NCBI GenBank assembly: GCA_013398615.1
Contig: VZSR01001685.1
Coordinates: forward strand, 49,551,282-49,615,281
Length of the DNA stretch: 64,000 nt
Direction: 5' to 3'
Source: Brachypodius melanocephalos
Lineage: Eukaryota > Chordata > Aves > Passeriformes > Pycnonotidae
How positions within the stretch are numbered: the first letter of the stretch is position 1; every line of letters starts with the position of its first letter. The translations under genes were made by a program, and so were the position numbers. Positions 1-10,935 of this stretch are shown here, one piece after another. The notes under the pieces were generated by a model, which saw only the letters and a list, made by a program, of their open reading frames with translations, made no database searches and was not told the DNA's origin.

Positions 1-1357
1 GTTACCAAACCTCAAGGCTTGCCAAAGCTTGGTTCAAGCCCTTCTTTAGATGTTTGGGTGGAAAGTATGTGAGAAATGCAAAGTCCATTGATGCCCCATC
101 CATCACATTGTCCCCATGACTGGGACATTCACTTCTTCTCTGTTTGAGGAGCAAATGCACTGGTGTAAGAGCAGAGCTGTTCTGAACTGCCATCTCTCAG
201 GTGCCAAGGTGTCACTGTGTGTGGTGATTTTGGAAGGTATGAAAAATGTTCAACAAGATTTTTAATGGCTGTTAAATCCAGAGTCCTGGATATATTCCAG
301 CTCAGGTAATTACATTCATCCTGCTTAAAGACAGTTTAACAGGATAGATCATCCTTCACAGAGCCTCCAGTATGGAAAGAATGAAAGAAACACACAGTCC
401 TGCTGGTGAGGAGAGGAAGGCAAGTGGGGGTGCTCCCAAAACAGGGGAGCCAGAAGAGTCATCAGTTTTTATGTCTTTGTGTGTGGTGCCTGACAACAAG
501 GAGGCTTTGGTATGGGAAATAAACCTACCTCAGAAAAGGAAACCCACCTTAAACCAGGAAAACTGTTCACTGTGCTGATTTTTTAGAAAGTGAATCAATG
601 ATAGATGCAAAGCCAGGGAGCTGTGCTAAACTCAGGCATTAGTTGATGCCAAGTTCCTTGTTTGTTCTTAAAGTATAAAAATGTAGTATTTTGAAAGCTG
701 CCATTTCAAACATCAAACTCCAGCCTAGGAAGCTTTAGGGTGTTTTCTGAAGTAAGAAATCAGGTTTGACAAAGGCTATCTTCTGTTTTTGAACTCAAAA
801 GACATTTCTGGATTTTGCTTTCATAAAAGGAGATATCATCTCACATTTTTGTTGGTGCCAGCCTTTTAAATTTGGTAAACATGATAGCCCTAGAGGGCCC
901 TTTGCATAGCTATCAGCCAGCTCTTTTCTTACAGCTGGTCTGTCTCCCTGACATGATTTCATTTTCTTTTCTTACGGAGAAAATTAAGATGCACTCACAG
1001 ATCTACAGGCCCAAATTAATCTGCACATGGAGATTGATTTAAGCTAATTGGATAACACTGATATTTTTGAAATGGGCAGACATTGCTGGCCATTTAGACA
1101 ATGCTGTAGATAACATCTGTTTTCACAGGATTTTGAAGGGAGAGAGGATATGAAACTTTGTGAGGGTTTTTAATGTTGCTGATTGATTATCACTTGTACA
1201 AATGGTTAATTTGTTTTTTCCTTACTTGTAGTAGGCAGAGCAGAGACAGAGTGCATACCACCAGTCAATCATCCCTCTCTATTTCAGTGGTTCCAGAGTA
1301 ATTTTGTTTCTGTCAGCTGTGATTACTGCTACTGATTGGCTTTGAGCAGTACCTTCA
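1..1357. other. unique non-coding sequence, no gene seen
   Basis: AT-rich sequence with no repeat family I recognise, no RNA gene and no convincing exon. The 68-codon frame opening at 372 on + is rich in Lys, Glu and Pro, but it has no paired splice sites and resembles no family I know, so I read it as chance. Confidence 0.6.
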
Positions 1358-1475
1358 CCTGGGATACCCACATTTTTATTGCCATTTGCTTATTTTCTAT
1401 CTTCTTTTCCACTGTCCTGGGATACCCACATTTTTATTGCCATTTGCTTATTTTCTATCTTCTTTTCCACTGTCC
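1358..1475. repeat. perfect 58-bp tandem duplication (2 copies)
   Basis: Copies at 1358-1415 and 1416-1473 are identical base for base, and two further bases of a third copy match (to 1475). The unit begins CCTGGGATACCCAC and ends TTTTCCACTGT. Perfect identity in otherwise unconstrained DNA suggests either a recent duplication or an assembly artefact. A chance open frame on + (1336-1542) crosses both copies and so repeats a 19-residue segment. Confidence 0.95.
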
Positions 1476-1696
1476 ATCTGTCTTGCCCACAGTTTACAGC
1501 CTGGGCTATTTCATACAATTAGCTATTTATTTTAGACTATAATCTACAGTCTTGATTTGATTTGAAATAGTAAATCTAATTGTACTAGAAGTGATAAATG
1601 ATTTAAAGTAGCCGGGAGAAATGGAAGTTCAGATCTTACACTCATTTTCACAGGTCAGCTTTATGTCATGCACACTGGATATATTTGTTGTTCCAG

Positions 1697-1848
1697 GATC
1701 CAAGAGAAATTAAGAATCTCTGAGAAGCCTCCCTCAACTGCAGAAGTGCTGGAGTTGCTGAAGTCTCATAATAGCTCTTTTCCCAAACTGTCCCTCTGCC
1801 TGGTGACAATCTCAGAGAGCTCCACACCCCACAACAGATATGATTTAG
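1697..1848 (+). other. weak candidate coding exon
   Basis: A 152-bp segment is open in one frame. It is preceded by TTTGTTGTTCCAG, an acceptor-like site with a modest pyrimidine tract, and followed by TTTAG/GTAAAAG, a good donor. It would start with one base completing a codon and end with one base of the next. The translation (about 50 residues, containing STAEVLELLKSHNSSFPKL) has protein-like composition but I recognise no family. AG...GT flanks occur often by chance, so this is only a candidate. Nothing upstream or downstream was identified as a partner exon. Confidence 0.15.
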
Positions 1849-4841
1849 GTAAAAGAGGGCTAGAGGTGTTATATTGCCTTCAATGGAAGGTGCTGTCTTA
1901 TTTAATTAAAATAAAAGATGGGTCAGGCAGGGCTGTCAGCCCTAAAACCTGCTGAACACAAATTATTTGTAGATAACACAAACCCTCCTCACAGACTTTT
2001 TTTTTTAGACCCTTTGCAATTTTGTTCAATGATATTATTTACTGTCTGAAAAGCAATGCTCTCTCTGGTGACAGAGCAGAAAATATTGTTCAAAATTGAT
2101 TATATCTTACCTTTATTTTTAATCTGGGAATAAATTTAGAAGCCAGGATTACAGTGCACAATTCAAGCTTATTACATCAATATTAGGCATGACTGAAATC
2201 GTGGCTTTATTCTCTGTTTCGTGAAGGGTACAAACTCTGGACTCTAGGCTGGAATGTGTTTTTGTATTCCTTACCAGAGTAAAGCATCCAAGGGTGTCAG
2301 TAGTGCCAAATGTGTTAACTACAGGTGTTTTCTCAGGCCCTGCTCCCCTGATCATGAGTGTAGGCTTGCTGCTTTATACACTTTCCTGAGGGGCTGACAG
2401 ATTGTCCTCAGCAGGGAATGGATGAGCTCTGCCTGGGGGGAAACCTAGGCATGGGATAACTCACTCCAAGGATGGCTGCTCTGAAGAAATTCCTCCCTCT
2501 GCACGTGGGTTTCATCCAGCACTGAGCCCTCCTGTATCCTCTGAGCCTGGTTCCCAGTCTAGAAGCTCACGCTGTTCTTCTCCTCCTCCAGGTATTGGCA
2601 GTCAGACACGGCAAAGGCGCTTCCTTATCTCTGCTACCACCAATACATAATGTTGTTATTAAAAGATACGGATTCTGACGTGGGGAGAGCTGCAGATGGT
2701 TGTCTTTTACAGCCTGAATAAAGACTTTGAGGTGGAGAAAATATTACCTTAGAGGTAAGGCCCTACTCCGGGAGACGGGGGAGTAAGAGTTCATTTCCTC
2801 ACATTGTTTATTCTATGCCTAACCTAGGGCCCCATGCCAACCACTACATCCCAAACAAGATTTAGCACTTCAAATTCTTCTGAGAAGAAGGATAAAATGT
2901 GAATAGCAGCCACAGGAGTTCTGATACTAAAATGGTGAATACCTAGATATGTTTTTTGTCTGGTGACTCCTATTCTCATAGGTTACAAAACAATTTATGG
3001 AAGATTGAAAGTAAGATTTCCTAGCAATTATTGTATAAAAGGATTGAACTGTAAAGATCTTTAAGAATAAAAGATAACTTCTGGATATCTTCCCTGTAAT
3101 GTCAGAGTGAGTTTATGAAAAAAATAAACTACAAAAATCAAAAAAAGCCAACAGACAAGGTAGAATCAGTTGTTGGCAGATGTGATTTGTCATTTCCAGG
3201 TGGTGGGAGAAGACAGGAGAATGTAACATCTCAGCAATTACATCCAAGACTGAAAAGATATTTCTGTCTAGTTTTTGTCCATGGTGATGATGTTTCTTCT
3301 GCTCCATAAGTCAAATATCATTGCTTGGGAGAAATAATGATCTGCCATCAAAAGTGTGAGCTTAATTATTTCTACCACTAAGAGAAAATAAGAACTTCAG
3401 GCTTCTGGCACTCACTCCTTGAATTTTCCTTTTGATTTCTGTCCTGGAGTTTTGGGCTTCTCCTTATGACAAGGTCTTCTAAGTGCTGCCATGGTGAGAC
3501 AATGCCATCAGCTGCACACAGCAGCTCTTCCTCCTGCTGCCTCCTAGCTCAGGAATCACCTGAGGCAAGCAGTAATAGCTCATTATCCCCCAGTCTGAGC
3601 ATGAGCAATAATGAGCTGGCTGCTCAATTGAAATCCCGTGTTCTGCAATATAAACACAGTGCACAGCTTAGAGAATTTAAGAATCTCAGGGCTTAATTAG
3701 TATCATAAGAAATTCTAGGAGCAGTGACTAATATGGAACAGCACACTGCAGCTTGGAATTAATATGTCTCGTAAGTTAAGATCAGGGTCTGGAATATGAT
3801 GAATGACTTGTATAGCTGAGAGGTTGAAAAAAAGGAGTATATTCATTTCTGCCAATTAATTTAGTATTTTGGTCATTAGAGGCCTGCTACTCGCTTTTGT
3901 GCTGACCAAGAGTGTCTTGTTATGTCTGCATCTCCAGCTGATATCTGCATCCAGCTGATAATTCTTGGTTTGTTGATTGATGTAGGAGGTGGAATTTTCT
4001 TCTATTTTCACTCAACACCTGATGTCTGGTTTGACTTCCTGGGTACTGGATGAAGGTGGATTATGAGGTACTCCTCAAAAGCAGTGTAGCCATTGAGAGG
4101 GTTTAGTGCCTGGAATAGCAGCAAAACCGCTGTTAATACTCTTCTAGAACTTTTTTCTCCCAAATTAAAAGGCCCTAGAGGATATGGAGATAATTTGGTG
4201 GTGAGGAAGGGCTCAGAGAAAGGCCCAGTTGCTCAAAGTTGACAAAAAGGATGGAGTTGGTATTGTGATGATTAATTATGATCCTTAGAAGGTTAAACTG
4301 TCCATGGGAGAGGAAGTGTGGAGGTCTGCTGAAAAGATCAGACTGTAGCCAGTGGGGTGAGTGGTTTCTAGCACAGACTGAAAAAAGGAGCAAGCCCTTA
4401 CATGGTATATTAATATCTGGGTCAAAATAACCTGGGCATGATTTTCTGTCACTTGCCACTTCTCCTATTGCTCAATACCACAGAGCAGAGCCTGGCTCCA
4501 TCCTCTTGACACTCCCTTCAGATATTTGTAAATATTGACGTGGTTGAGGTTAATGTGCCACCAGCTTCTGCTGTTCCTGTCCCACCATAGAATTTGCAAT
4601 CTCCTCATGGGTGTGAATTTATATTTCACCCCTCCTCAGCCACTCCTGCCTAAAGCTAATAGTGTAAAAAAATATATCCAAAAATAGCATTTTTTGTCTT
4701 TTGGTTGGTTTGGTTCTGTTTAAGTGTTTTGTTAACACTGGTGTTTTTGACAGAAAGGGGCAATGAAATTCTAAAGGAGCTGTCATACTTGGGGGGACAC
4801 CCATGGGGTGACATGGGGGGACACCTACCTTCAGTGCAAGG
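1849..4841. other. unique non-coding sequence, no gene seen
   Basis: No recognised repeat, RNA gene or exon. Slightly GC-richer patches occur at about 2380-2610 and 3460-3640; the open frames there lack splice context and family resemblance. A short direct repeat GGGGGGACACC occurs twice at about 4790-4825. Confidence 0.55.
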
Positions 4842-4955
4842 CTGGAGGAGTTAAGAGTCGTGGTTTAGTGATGGACCTAACAGATTTAGGTTAATGGCTG
4901 GACTCAGTAATCTCAGACATCTTTCTCAACCCAAAAGATTTTGTGATTCTATGAG
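4842..4955 (+). mobile_element. CR1 LINE, 3'-terminal fragment
   Basis: The segment reads as the last ~110 bases of an avian CR1 in sense orientation. It contains TGGTTTAGTGATGG, then GGTTAATGGCTGGACTC, then a diverged copy of the 'gatcttaaaggtcttttccaacc' block, and ends with TGTGATTCTATGA, the CR1 octamer tail. CR1 copies are usually 5'-truncated like this and lack target-site duplications. It carries no coding sequence. Divergence from the consensus as I recall it is moderate, so the copy is not recent. Confidence 0.85.
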
Positions 4956-7900
4956 ATGAGTCAGGAAAAAGGTGACCTCAGCTCCAGATTGACAGCTGCC
5001 AGATCACTGTGCCTGGACATGTCTGAGTTTCTATAAACAAATTTCTGGCTTTCCTGCTCAACAGCTTTGTTTCATGCACCTTTACCCATTCAGTCTATTG
5101 TGTTTGGTCTGGGAGGTTTCAAGTCACCTCTTAGTTCAAGATAAAAAAGCTGAAGTCCTTCTTTCACTGAAAAAGCTTCATAGCAAAAATACATCATCAA
5201 TATAATTTGCAAAATGGTTGGTTTTGGTTTGTTTTTTTTTTTTTTCTTCTAGGGATTTTCCAGAACAAAAGGGTTAGGGTTTTTTAAGCTTTATGAAAAG
5301 TGATTTCTGTTTGTTATTCTATCTTTGTGTTTGGGTATTTTTCTCTCTTTTTTTTTTTTTTTTTTTTTTTTTCTTCTGAGCACTCATCTTTCCTTTTTAG
5401 ATCCTCTGGAGGAAAAAAAAAAGAATAGTTGGAAAAGAATATGCATCCAGTTCTACAGGACTGAAAGTCTGGAGGAAGGTGGCTCTGCTACTTTCCAGTC
5501 TCAACGGGAGCAAGCTGCTCTACTCTGGGAGAAACCCATTCCTCCTCTAACCAGGTCACTGGCATGAGGCTGGGGGAAAACAGGCTCCAATTCCCATCTC
5601 TATTACAGAAATGGAAGATGGGAGTGAGTGAGATCCTCCATGTGGCAAATTTGAAATTCTTTTCCTCAGGGCTCCCAGGGACTGGCAGAGCTTCTCTCCA
5701 TCTCTCCCCAGCTCTCAGGTGGAGCTGCAGGCACAAAGCCAGGTAAAGAGCTTCCCACCACCCTGATTCCAGCTGAGCATATTGTAGTTATCCTCCCATC
5801 TACTGAGCCAATAAAATTACTTCTGCAGATAGGAAATAAATCTGATTACTACCATGGCCAACGGACCCCTGTAACTTGGAGTTGTTGCCTGAATATTTTG
5901 CCCCAGTGCCAGAGGAAGGTGCTCTCCTGTCGGTCTCTAACAGAAGCACCATGACTGGTCCTCCAGCTCCAGATCACTCACACAGCTCCCTCTTCTCCCT
6001 CCATTTTTTCACTCTGCAGAAGATGCTGTACAAGTCAATTTTATTTTTGTATGGAGTGTTACAGTCCTCAAAAATGCAATACATCTCCATCTTTAACTGA
6101 GGTAAATGAAAGCTATTAAATGCCTAAAGCAGGTACATGAAGCAGCTTCTAGATGTCTTCCTTTCCTTGACACTGTTTGCAGATACACAGCATGTATCAT
6201 CACAAGTGTTCAAATTTTCCTTGCTTGTGTATTTTGCATCCTCAAATCCTCGGCCTCTGGAATAGATTTTAACTGCCTTATTCTTCTTGGTAATGTATTT
6301 TTTAATTTGACAGCCTGTGTTCAAGAAATAAGGCCCCCAATTTCCAGAGAGCCTCCCTGGAGGCACTCTTTAAGGACATCCTCCCTGATTGTCCTGGGCA
6401 GGGTCAGAGACCATTTCAGGGAACATCTTCAGGGCAGGTCTCTGGAGACAGAACGAGCCCTGTCTTGGAGGGGAGCAATGGCTAAACAGCACGGGCTGCT
6501 CTAAGCTAGAAATAGCCTCCTTCAAAAAATAAGATTTGTCATAGAAAGCTAGCTGTAGTAGTCCAAAATCATTACATTAGTTGGAGGTAAGTAAGGATTC
6601 AGTGCTTGAAATCTCTCTTTGTCTCCTTCTTTTAATTGGTAGTACAGGCATTCCTGGTCCTGTGCTGCAGAGTATAAGCCTTAAGCAGCAAAGCTGGAGC
6701 CCTAGAAAGTTCACATCTCTGTTGTTAAAAGGCCACAAAGGCTTCACAGGCATTTAATTACTGGCACTGGGGCTCTGCTTCACTGTACCCTCTTGCAGGT
6801 ACCCTCTTGCTGTGGTTCATGTGTTCCTTTCTCTGTATCTGTGTCAGATCATGGTATTATAGGGGTTTTGTATATTCTAAAGTTCCTTTTCCCACTATGG
6901 TGCTTTCTGTAAGGAACTGGCCTACATGTGATCAAATGTACCACATCTTGTCTGCTGATAGGGAAAGGGTTGCTATAAATGTATGGCACACGGTGAAAAT
7001 TTTTATGATGCAGTTCTGCTCATCCAGGAATGAATTTTGACTTCTCAGTATCAGAGGCTGAAAGATTTCATTTTCAATGAGGTTAGATATTTTTAACGTC
7101 GATTCACAAGGTATGCAAACCATTTCTACTTCATGGAAATAAGTAGGGCATGAAAGAGAGCAATTGCTCTATTGCTCTGCCTTCAGTAGTGGAGGTTCTG
7201 AACACAAGGGGTCCAATTTTTGAGCCAGCTGCAGCTCAGCACATTTCAAGATCTGCAGAGTAGGGTTTTGAAAGGAGTATGGGTGAAGGTTTCCTGATGA
7301 AAAGAGGATGAGAAGACAAAAAGCATTGTAATGAACTAATTAAATTCGATGCCAGGAGAGATCTCTCTGATGCCTGGGTGGTGAGCAACCAGCAGGTGTC
7401 TTCATTACTTAGACTGCTGGTGACAAGTTACATGTAAAATTATGGGGTAGCTGGTTTAATTTCAACTGCAAAGTCTTAGCAGGTCTCTGGAGAGATGGAG
7501 TGGGAGGAAAGCCCATAGATGCTCAGTCTGTCAGCTAAGTATTCGGACAAGGACGAGCGCCCCAGAGCCTGGACTCCTGTGAGCTTGAAATCCTTTTCTT
7601 TAAGAGCAAAGCGAATGAACAAAATAGGGTGAACTTTGGTTTAACAGAAAAACAATCACCACAGCTGACCAGTGTTGTCATGAAGGCTTTGACTTGTATC
7701 CCAGTGGAATGTGGTTGATTTCACACAGTCAGGCTTGTTTTCCACCCAGAAATGTGGGAGCTCTTCTCTGGCAGCCCCAGCACGTGTGATGCCATGGGAA
7801 GGGTGGAAGGCAAAGTTATTGGTGTTAATGGATGCTCTGCAATTTTCTCCTTTAAAGATACTGCTTGCAAGGTGGAAAAATATGTTTCAGCAGTAAATGT

Positions 7901-10559
7901 AAGCTGTTATCAGACTTATGCAGGTTGCAGCTTTTAGTTAAGGATGCAAAGCAGTGTTCATTCAAGTGCTGGCTTCGTATCAGAGCTGGGCAAAATTTGT
8001 GGACCTATTTCAATGCAAAAATATATGACATACTCATTGCTTTTTCATGTTGACTCATATAGGTGACTTCTGTCAAAGAGATTTTGATAGCCCCTGCCTT
8101 AGAGGCAAAAAAAAAATGGGCAAGTCTGACATGAGATTGCAACTCCCCATTTCAGAGGGGAGACAAAAGGGCTGTGTATTAACAGAACGTCTCCTCGTCA
8201 CATAATTTCGAGCCAAGGTCTACAGATTTTTTTCTCCCTCCCTGGTGCTCTCTTAAATGTTCACTCAGCTGTGAGAATGAAGAAATCATAGTGAAAATGA
8301 AGAGCAGCAACAAAAAATGGCAGGAGTTGAGGAAGTATCACTTCAGTTCTGCAGGAATGGCCTTTTACAAAGGTCAAACTAGTAATTGTTGTCCAAATGC
8401 TTAAATATGATAGGGAAATATTTTTCTATACATAAAAAAACTGTTCTTTTGTTACAAATAAGACACCCATTAAAGTGTGCTTGAAAGCCATTAAAAATAT
8501 ACTTTAAAAATACCAAGATACACCCTTTTATTAACTTGCCATGACTGGAATTTGAAATTATGTTTATTTTAACATTCTCACCCCAGTTAGTAGGAGAGTT
8601 TGAAAGATAGCTCTAACGTAATGTGATGTGTCTTGCCACAAGGAAGTGGGAAGCCTTTGATTTATTTTGAAAATCTGTTTGCTGACTCAGTGTAAAAGTA
8701 GGGTGAGATGGGAGATATAAAGCACTGGTTTGTTTCTGCAATTACTTTTGTGTTGGCATCTTAATGGATAGAAAAGATATGAGAAGAGCAGGGTAGATAC
8801 ATAAAAATGAGTTTAATTAATTTCAAAGGAAAAATATATATATGGAATTGAGCTTAGCTAGATTTTGACCAACTGAAATATAGCTCATGATAAGATATTT
8901 AAAACATGCATATTTGCTGCATCAGAGATCAACCTTAAATAATTCACATTCCATCTTTATCTTTTTAGAACTATATGAAAGCTATGTTCCTTTTCTGGAT
9001 AAAGTGGTGGTAGAACTGAAAGACAAAGTGTAAGAGACAATAATAATTAACCAATTAAGCCCTCTTGCTTTTGCTAGGAATAGTAAAGTATCTCTCAGCT
9101 AAGACCACAGTAAAGCTGGACTTTTGTTGGCAAGAGGGACAGAAAAACTTTGGAATCTGGAGCAACAGAGAGAGTTCTGCATCCTTATTTCACCTTTGCA
9201 AACTGCAGGGGAAGATGATGGTTTTGCAAAGCTGAGATTGCTGCTGAGGCTCTCTGCATGGCAATCGGGGGAGCAATTACAGTCAAACTAAACCTGGTGC
9301 CTGACACATGGTGAGGGAGTCTGGTTATTTGTATTTTCACCTAGCTCATGCAGATAGCAAGAAATGGCCAGCTGCTCCCGTGCTCATTTTCTTTCTACTT
9401 AGCAAAACATGTTTGTATACTGCCAAATAGAATAAAATAATTTAAAAAAACAATCAGCAACTCTTGCAGTTATCTTAATGATTAGAAAGGAGTGCAAAAA
9501 CAACAGGGAATGAAGAATCCTGAAACACTATAGCTGTTTGCCATGATGTTATCTCTAGCAAGAGATAGAGGTTTTATTCCTAGGATTTTCCAAGCTGAAA
9601 TTGCTGGGTTTCTCTATCAAGAGGGTAAAATTGGGCAAATTATACTTGCTGTCGAAGAAGCAGCTTTCCCTCTCACAATCTACTAAGCACAACCATGGCC
9701 CCATTAAGCTGAACCTTTTAAACATGCAGCAGAGCATGTCATTACAGGTAAAGAGCCCTGAATAAAGAGAGTAAGACATCTTCAAGAGAAGGAGGATGTG
9801 TGGCTTTGCTAAATTACGTTGAGGGCAACTTATTAGCACCTCAGAAGTGCAGACATATATGTGAAAATTAATGCCAGGCAGGTGTTTCCAGAAATAAATC
9901 CTCTCTGTTACTTTCATAAAGACCTGACATGGAATCAGGACTGTCTTTCCCATTTGTCACACCGGCAGACTGAGCAGGTTTTTGACTACTTATCCAAGAA
10001 ACCAAGTGTGTAGTCAGCAGTGGGAGGGGAAGATGTGCAGGCATGTGTGTCACAGACTGCTAAAGCACTGTCCCAAAGAGGAGCCTGAGTCTCTTGACTG
10101 AGTAGGGAGGGAGAATTAGTACCAACCCTGGCCTGACTTCTGGGGCTGGAGGTGGTCTGACTACCCATGACCTGCATGCAGCATGTTATGTTGGTCTTCT
10201 CTGCAGCACTGGAGAAGACCCAGTGACCAGAGTTGTTGACATTTGGTTTATGCCTGGGAATGTCCAGTCTCATGCCTAGGAGCAGCCTGAGCTCCAGAGC
10301 TCTGCTGTCTGCTTCCATCTGACAGCAGGAGGGTTCTAGACTCCTAGGTCAGGTGTCTGCAGTATAAACTTCTGCTGCCAAATTTAGGCATGGTGATAAT
10401 AACTGCTCTGATTTCAAGCAGGAGAGGCAGCACAAATCTGAGCTTATGAGTTGTATTTGTCTTTGGTAGGTGCACAGCTCCCAGGATGTGGTACATGGCA
10501 CCACTCCCAGCTCTCCTCACTACATCCTTTTGGGCTAGAGTAGAGACTTTTGGTGCTTC
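4956..10559. other. unique non-coding sequence, no gene seen
   Basis: Long repeat-poor stretch. It holds poly-T runs (5232-5245 and 5348-5372), a GC-richer patch at 5460-5760 and another at 6330-6500. Chance frames of 130-132 codons (6106-6504 on +, 9555-9953 on -) have no recognisable domain or splice framing. I see no tRNA, snRNA or promoter architecture. Confidence 0.55.
5348..5372. repeat. poly-T tract, 25 bases
   Basis: An uninterrupted run of 25 T, preceded about 100 bases upstream by a second run of 14 T (5232-5245). I see no retrogene or SINE body next to it on either strand, so it is scored as simple sequence. Confidence 0.9.
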
Positions 10560-10935
10560 CATAGGATCAGGGTGCAGTTCTGGAACAAAAGCACACAAAA
10601 TTTTGATCATTTTCCTGGGTGACAGATAGAATATACCCTTCACATGTGTGTAGTTGAAACCAAACTGGGGAGAATGGTTGACATGGTAGAAGGTAGATTC
10701 ATGTGGATCTGCAAGCTGAAGAAATGGTCTGGTAGGAACCTCAAGAAGCTCAGTGAAGACAAAGGCAAAGCCCTGCACAGATTGGGTGAGCAAGAGAAAA
10801 GGACCCCAGGTCCCAGTGGATGAAAAGTTGAACATAAGTGAATAATGTATCCTGAGTCATGGAGCACCAACCACAATCTGGGGTATGTTAGCAAGAGGAA
10901 AGAGCTCCAGAGAAGCAATTACCACATTTCCAGGA
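10560..10935 (+). mobile_element. CR1 LINE, old reverse-transcriptase C-terminal fragment
   Basis: Diverged sense-strand copy of the C-terminal part of CR1 ORF2. Recognisable blocks in order are: TAGAATATACCCTTCACA (10627-10644), ACCAAACTGGGGAGAATGG (about 10660-10678), ATGTGGATCTGCAAGCTGAAG (about 10701-10721), AGGAACCTCAAGAAGCTCAG (about 10734-10753), AAAGCCCTGCAC (about 10768-10779) and GTGGATGAAAAGTTGAACAT (about 10817-10836). The last encodes the 'VDEKLNM' motif of the CR1 C-terminus. The reading frame is broken. The longest open frame of the window (10344-10835 on -, 163 codons) runs largely antisense to this copy and is therefore not a gene. Confidence 0.75.

Noticed and set aside
1336..1542. 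Hydrophobic 68-codon frame with duplicated segment
   Set aside because: The duplication is at DNA level (58 bp tandem copy, not a multiple of three); hydrophobicity follows from T-richness.
5270..5286. GGGTTAGGG, telomere-like
   Set aside because: Only one and a half units; not an interstitial telomeric array.
5347..5373. Poly-T as the tail of an antisense processed pseudogene
   Set aside because: No retroposed coding body or target duplication recognised upstream or downstream; same conclusion for the runs at 26158 and 63026.
10344..10835. Longest open frame of the window (163 codons, - strand)
   Set aside because: Its 5' two-thirds lies antisense to an old sense-strand CR1 (10560-10935); no domain, no splice context.
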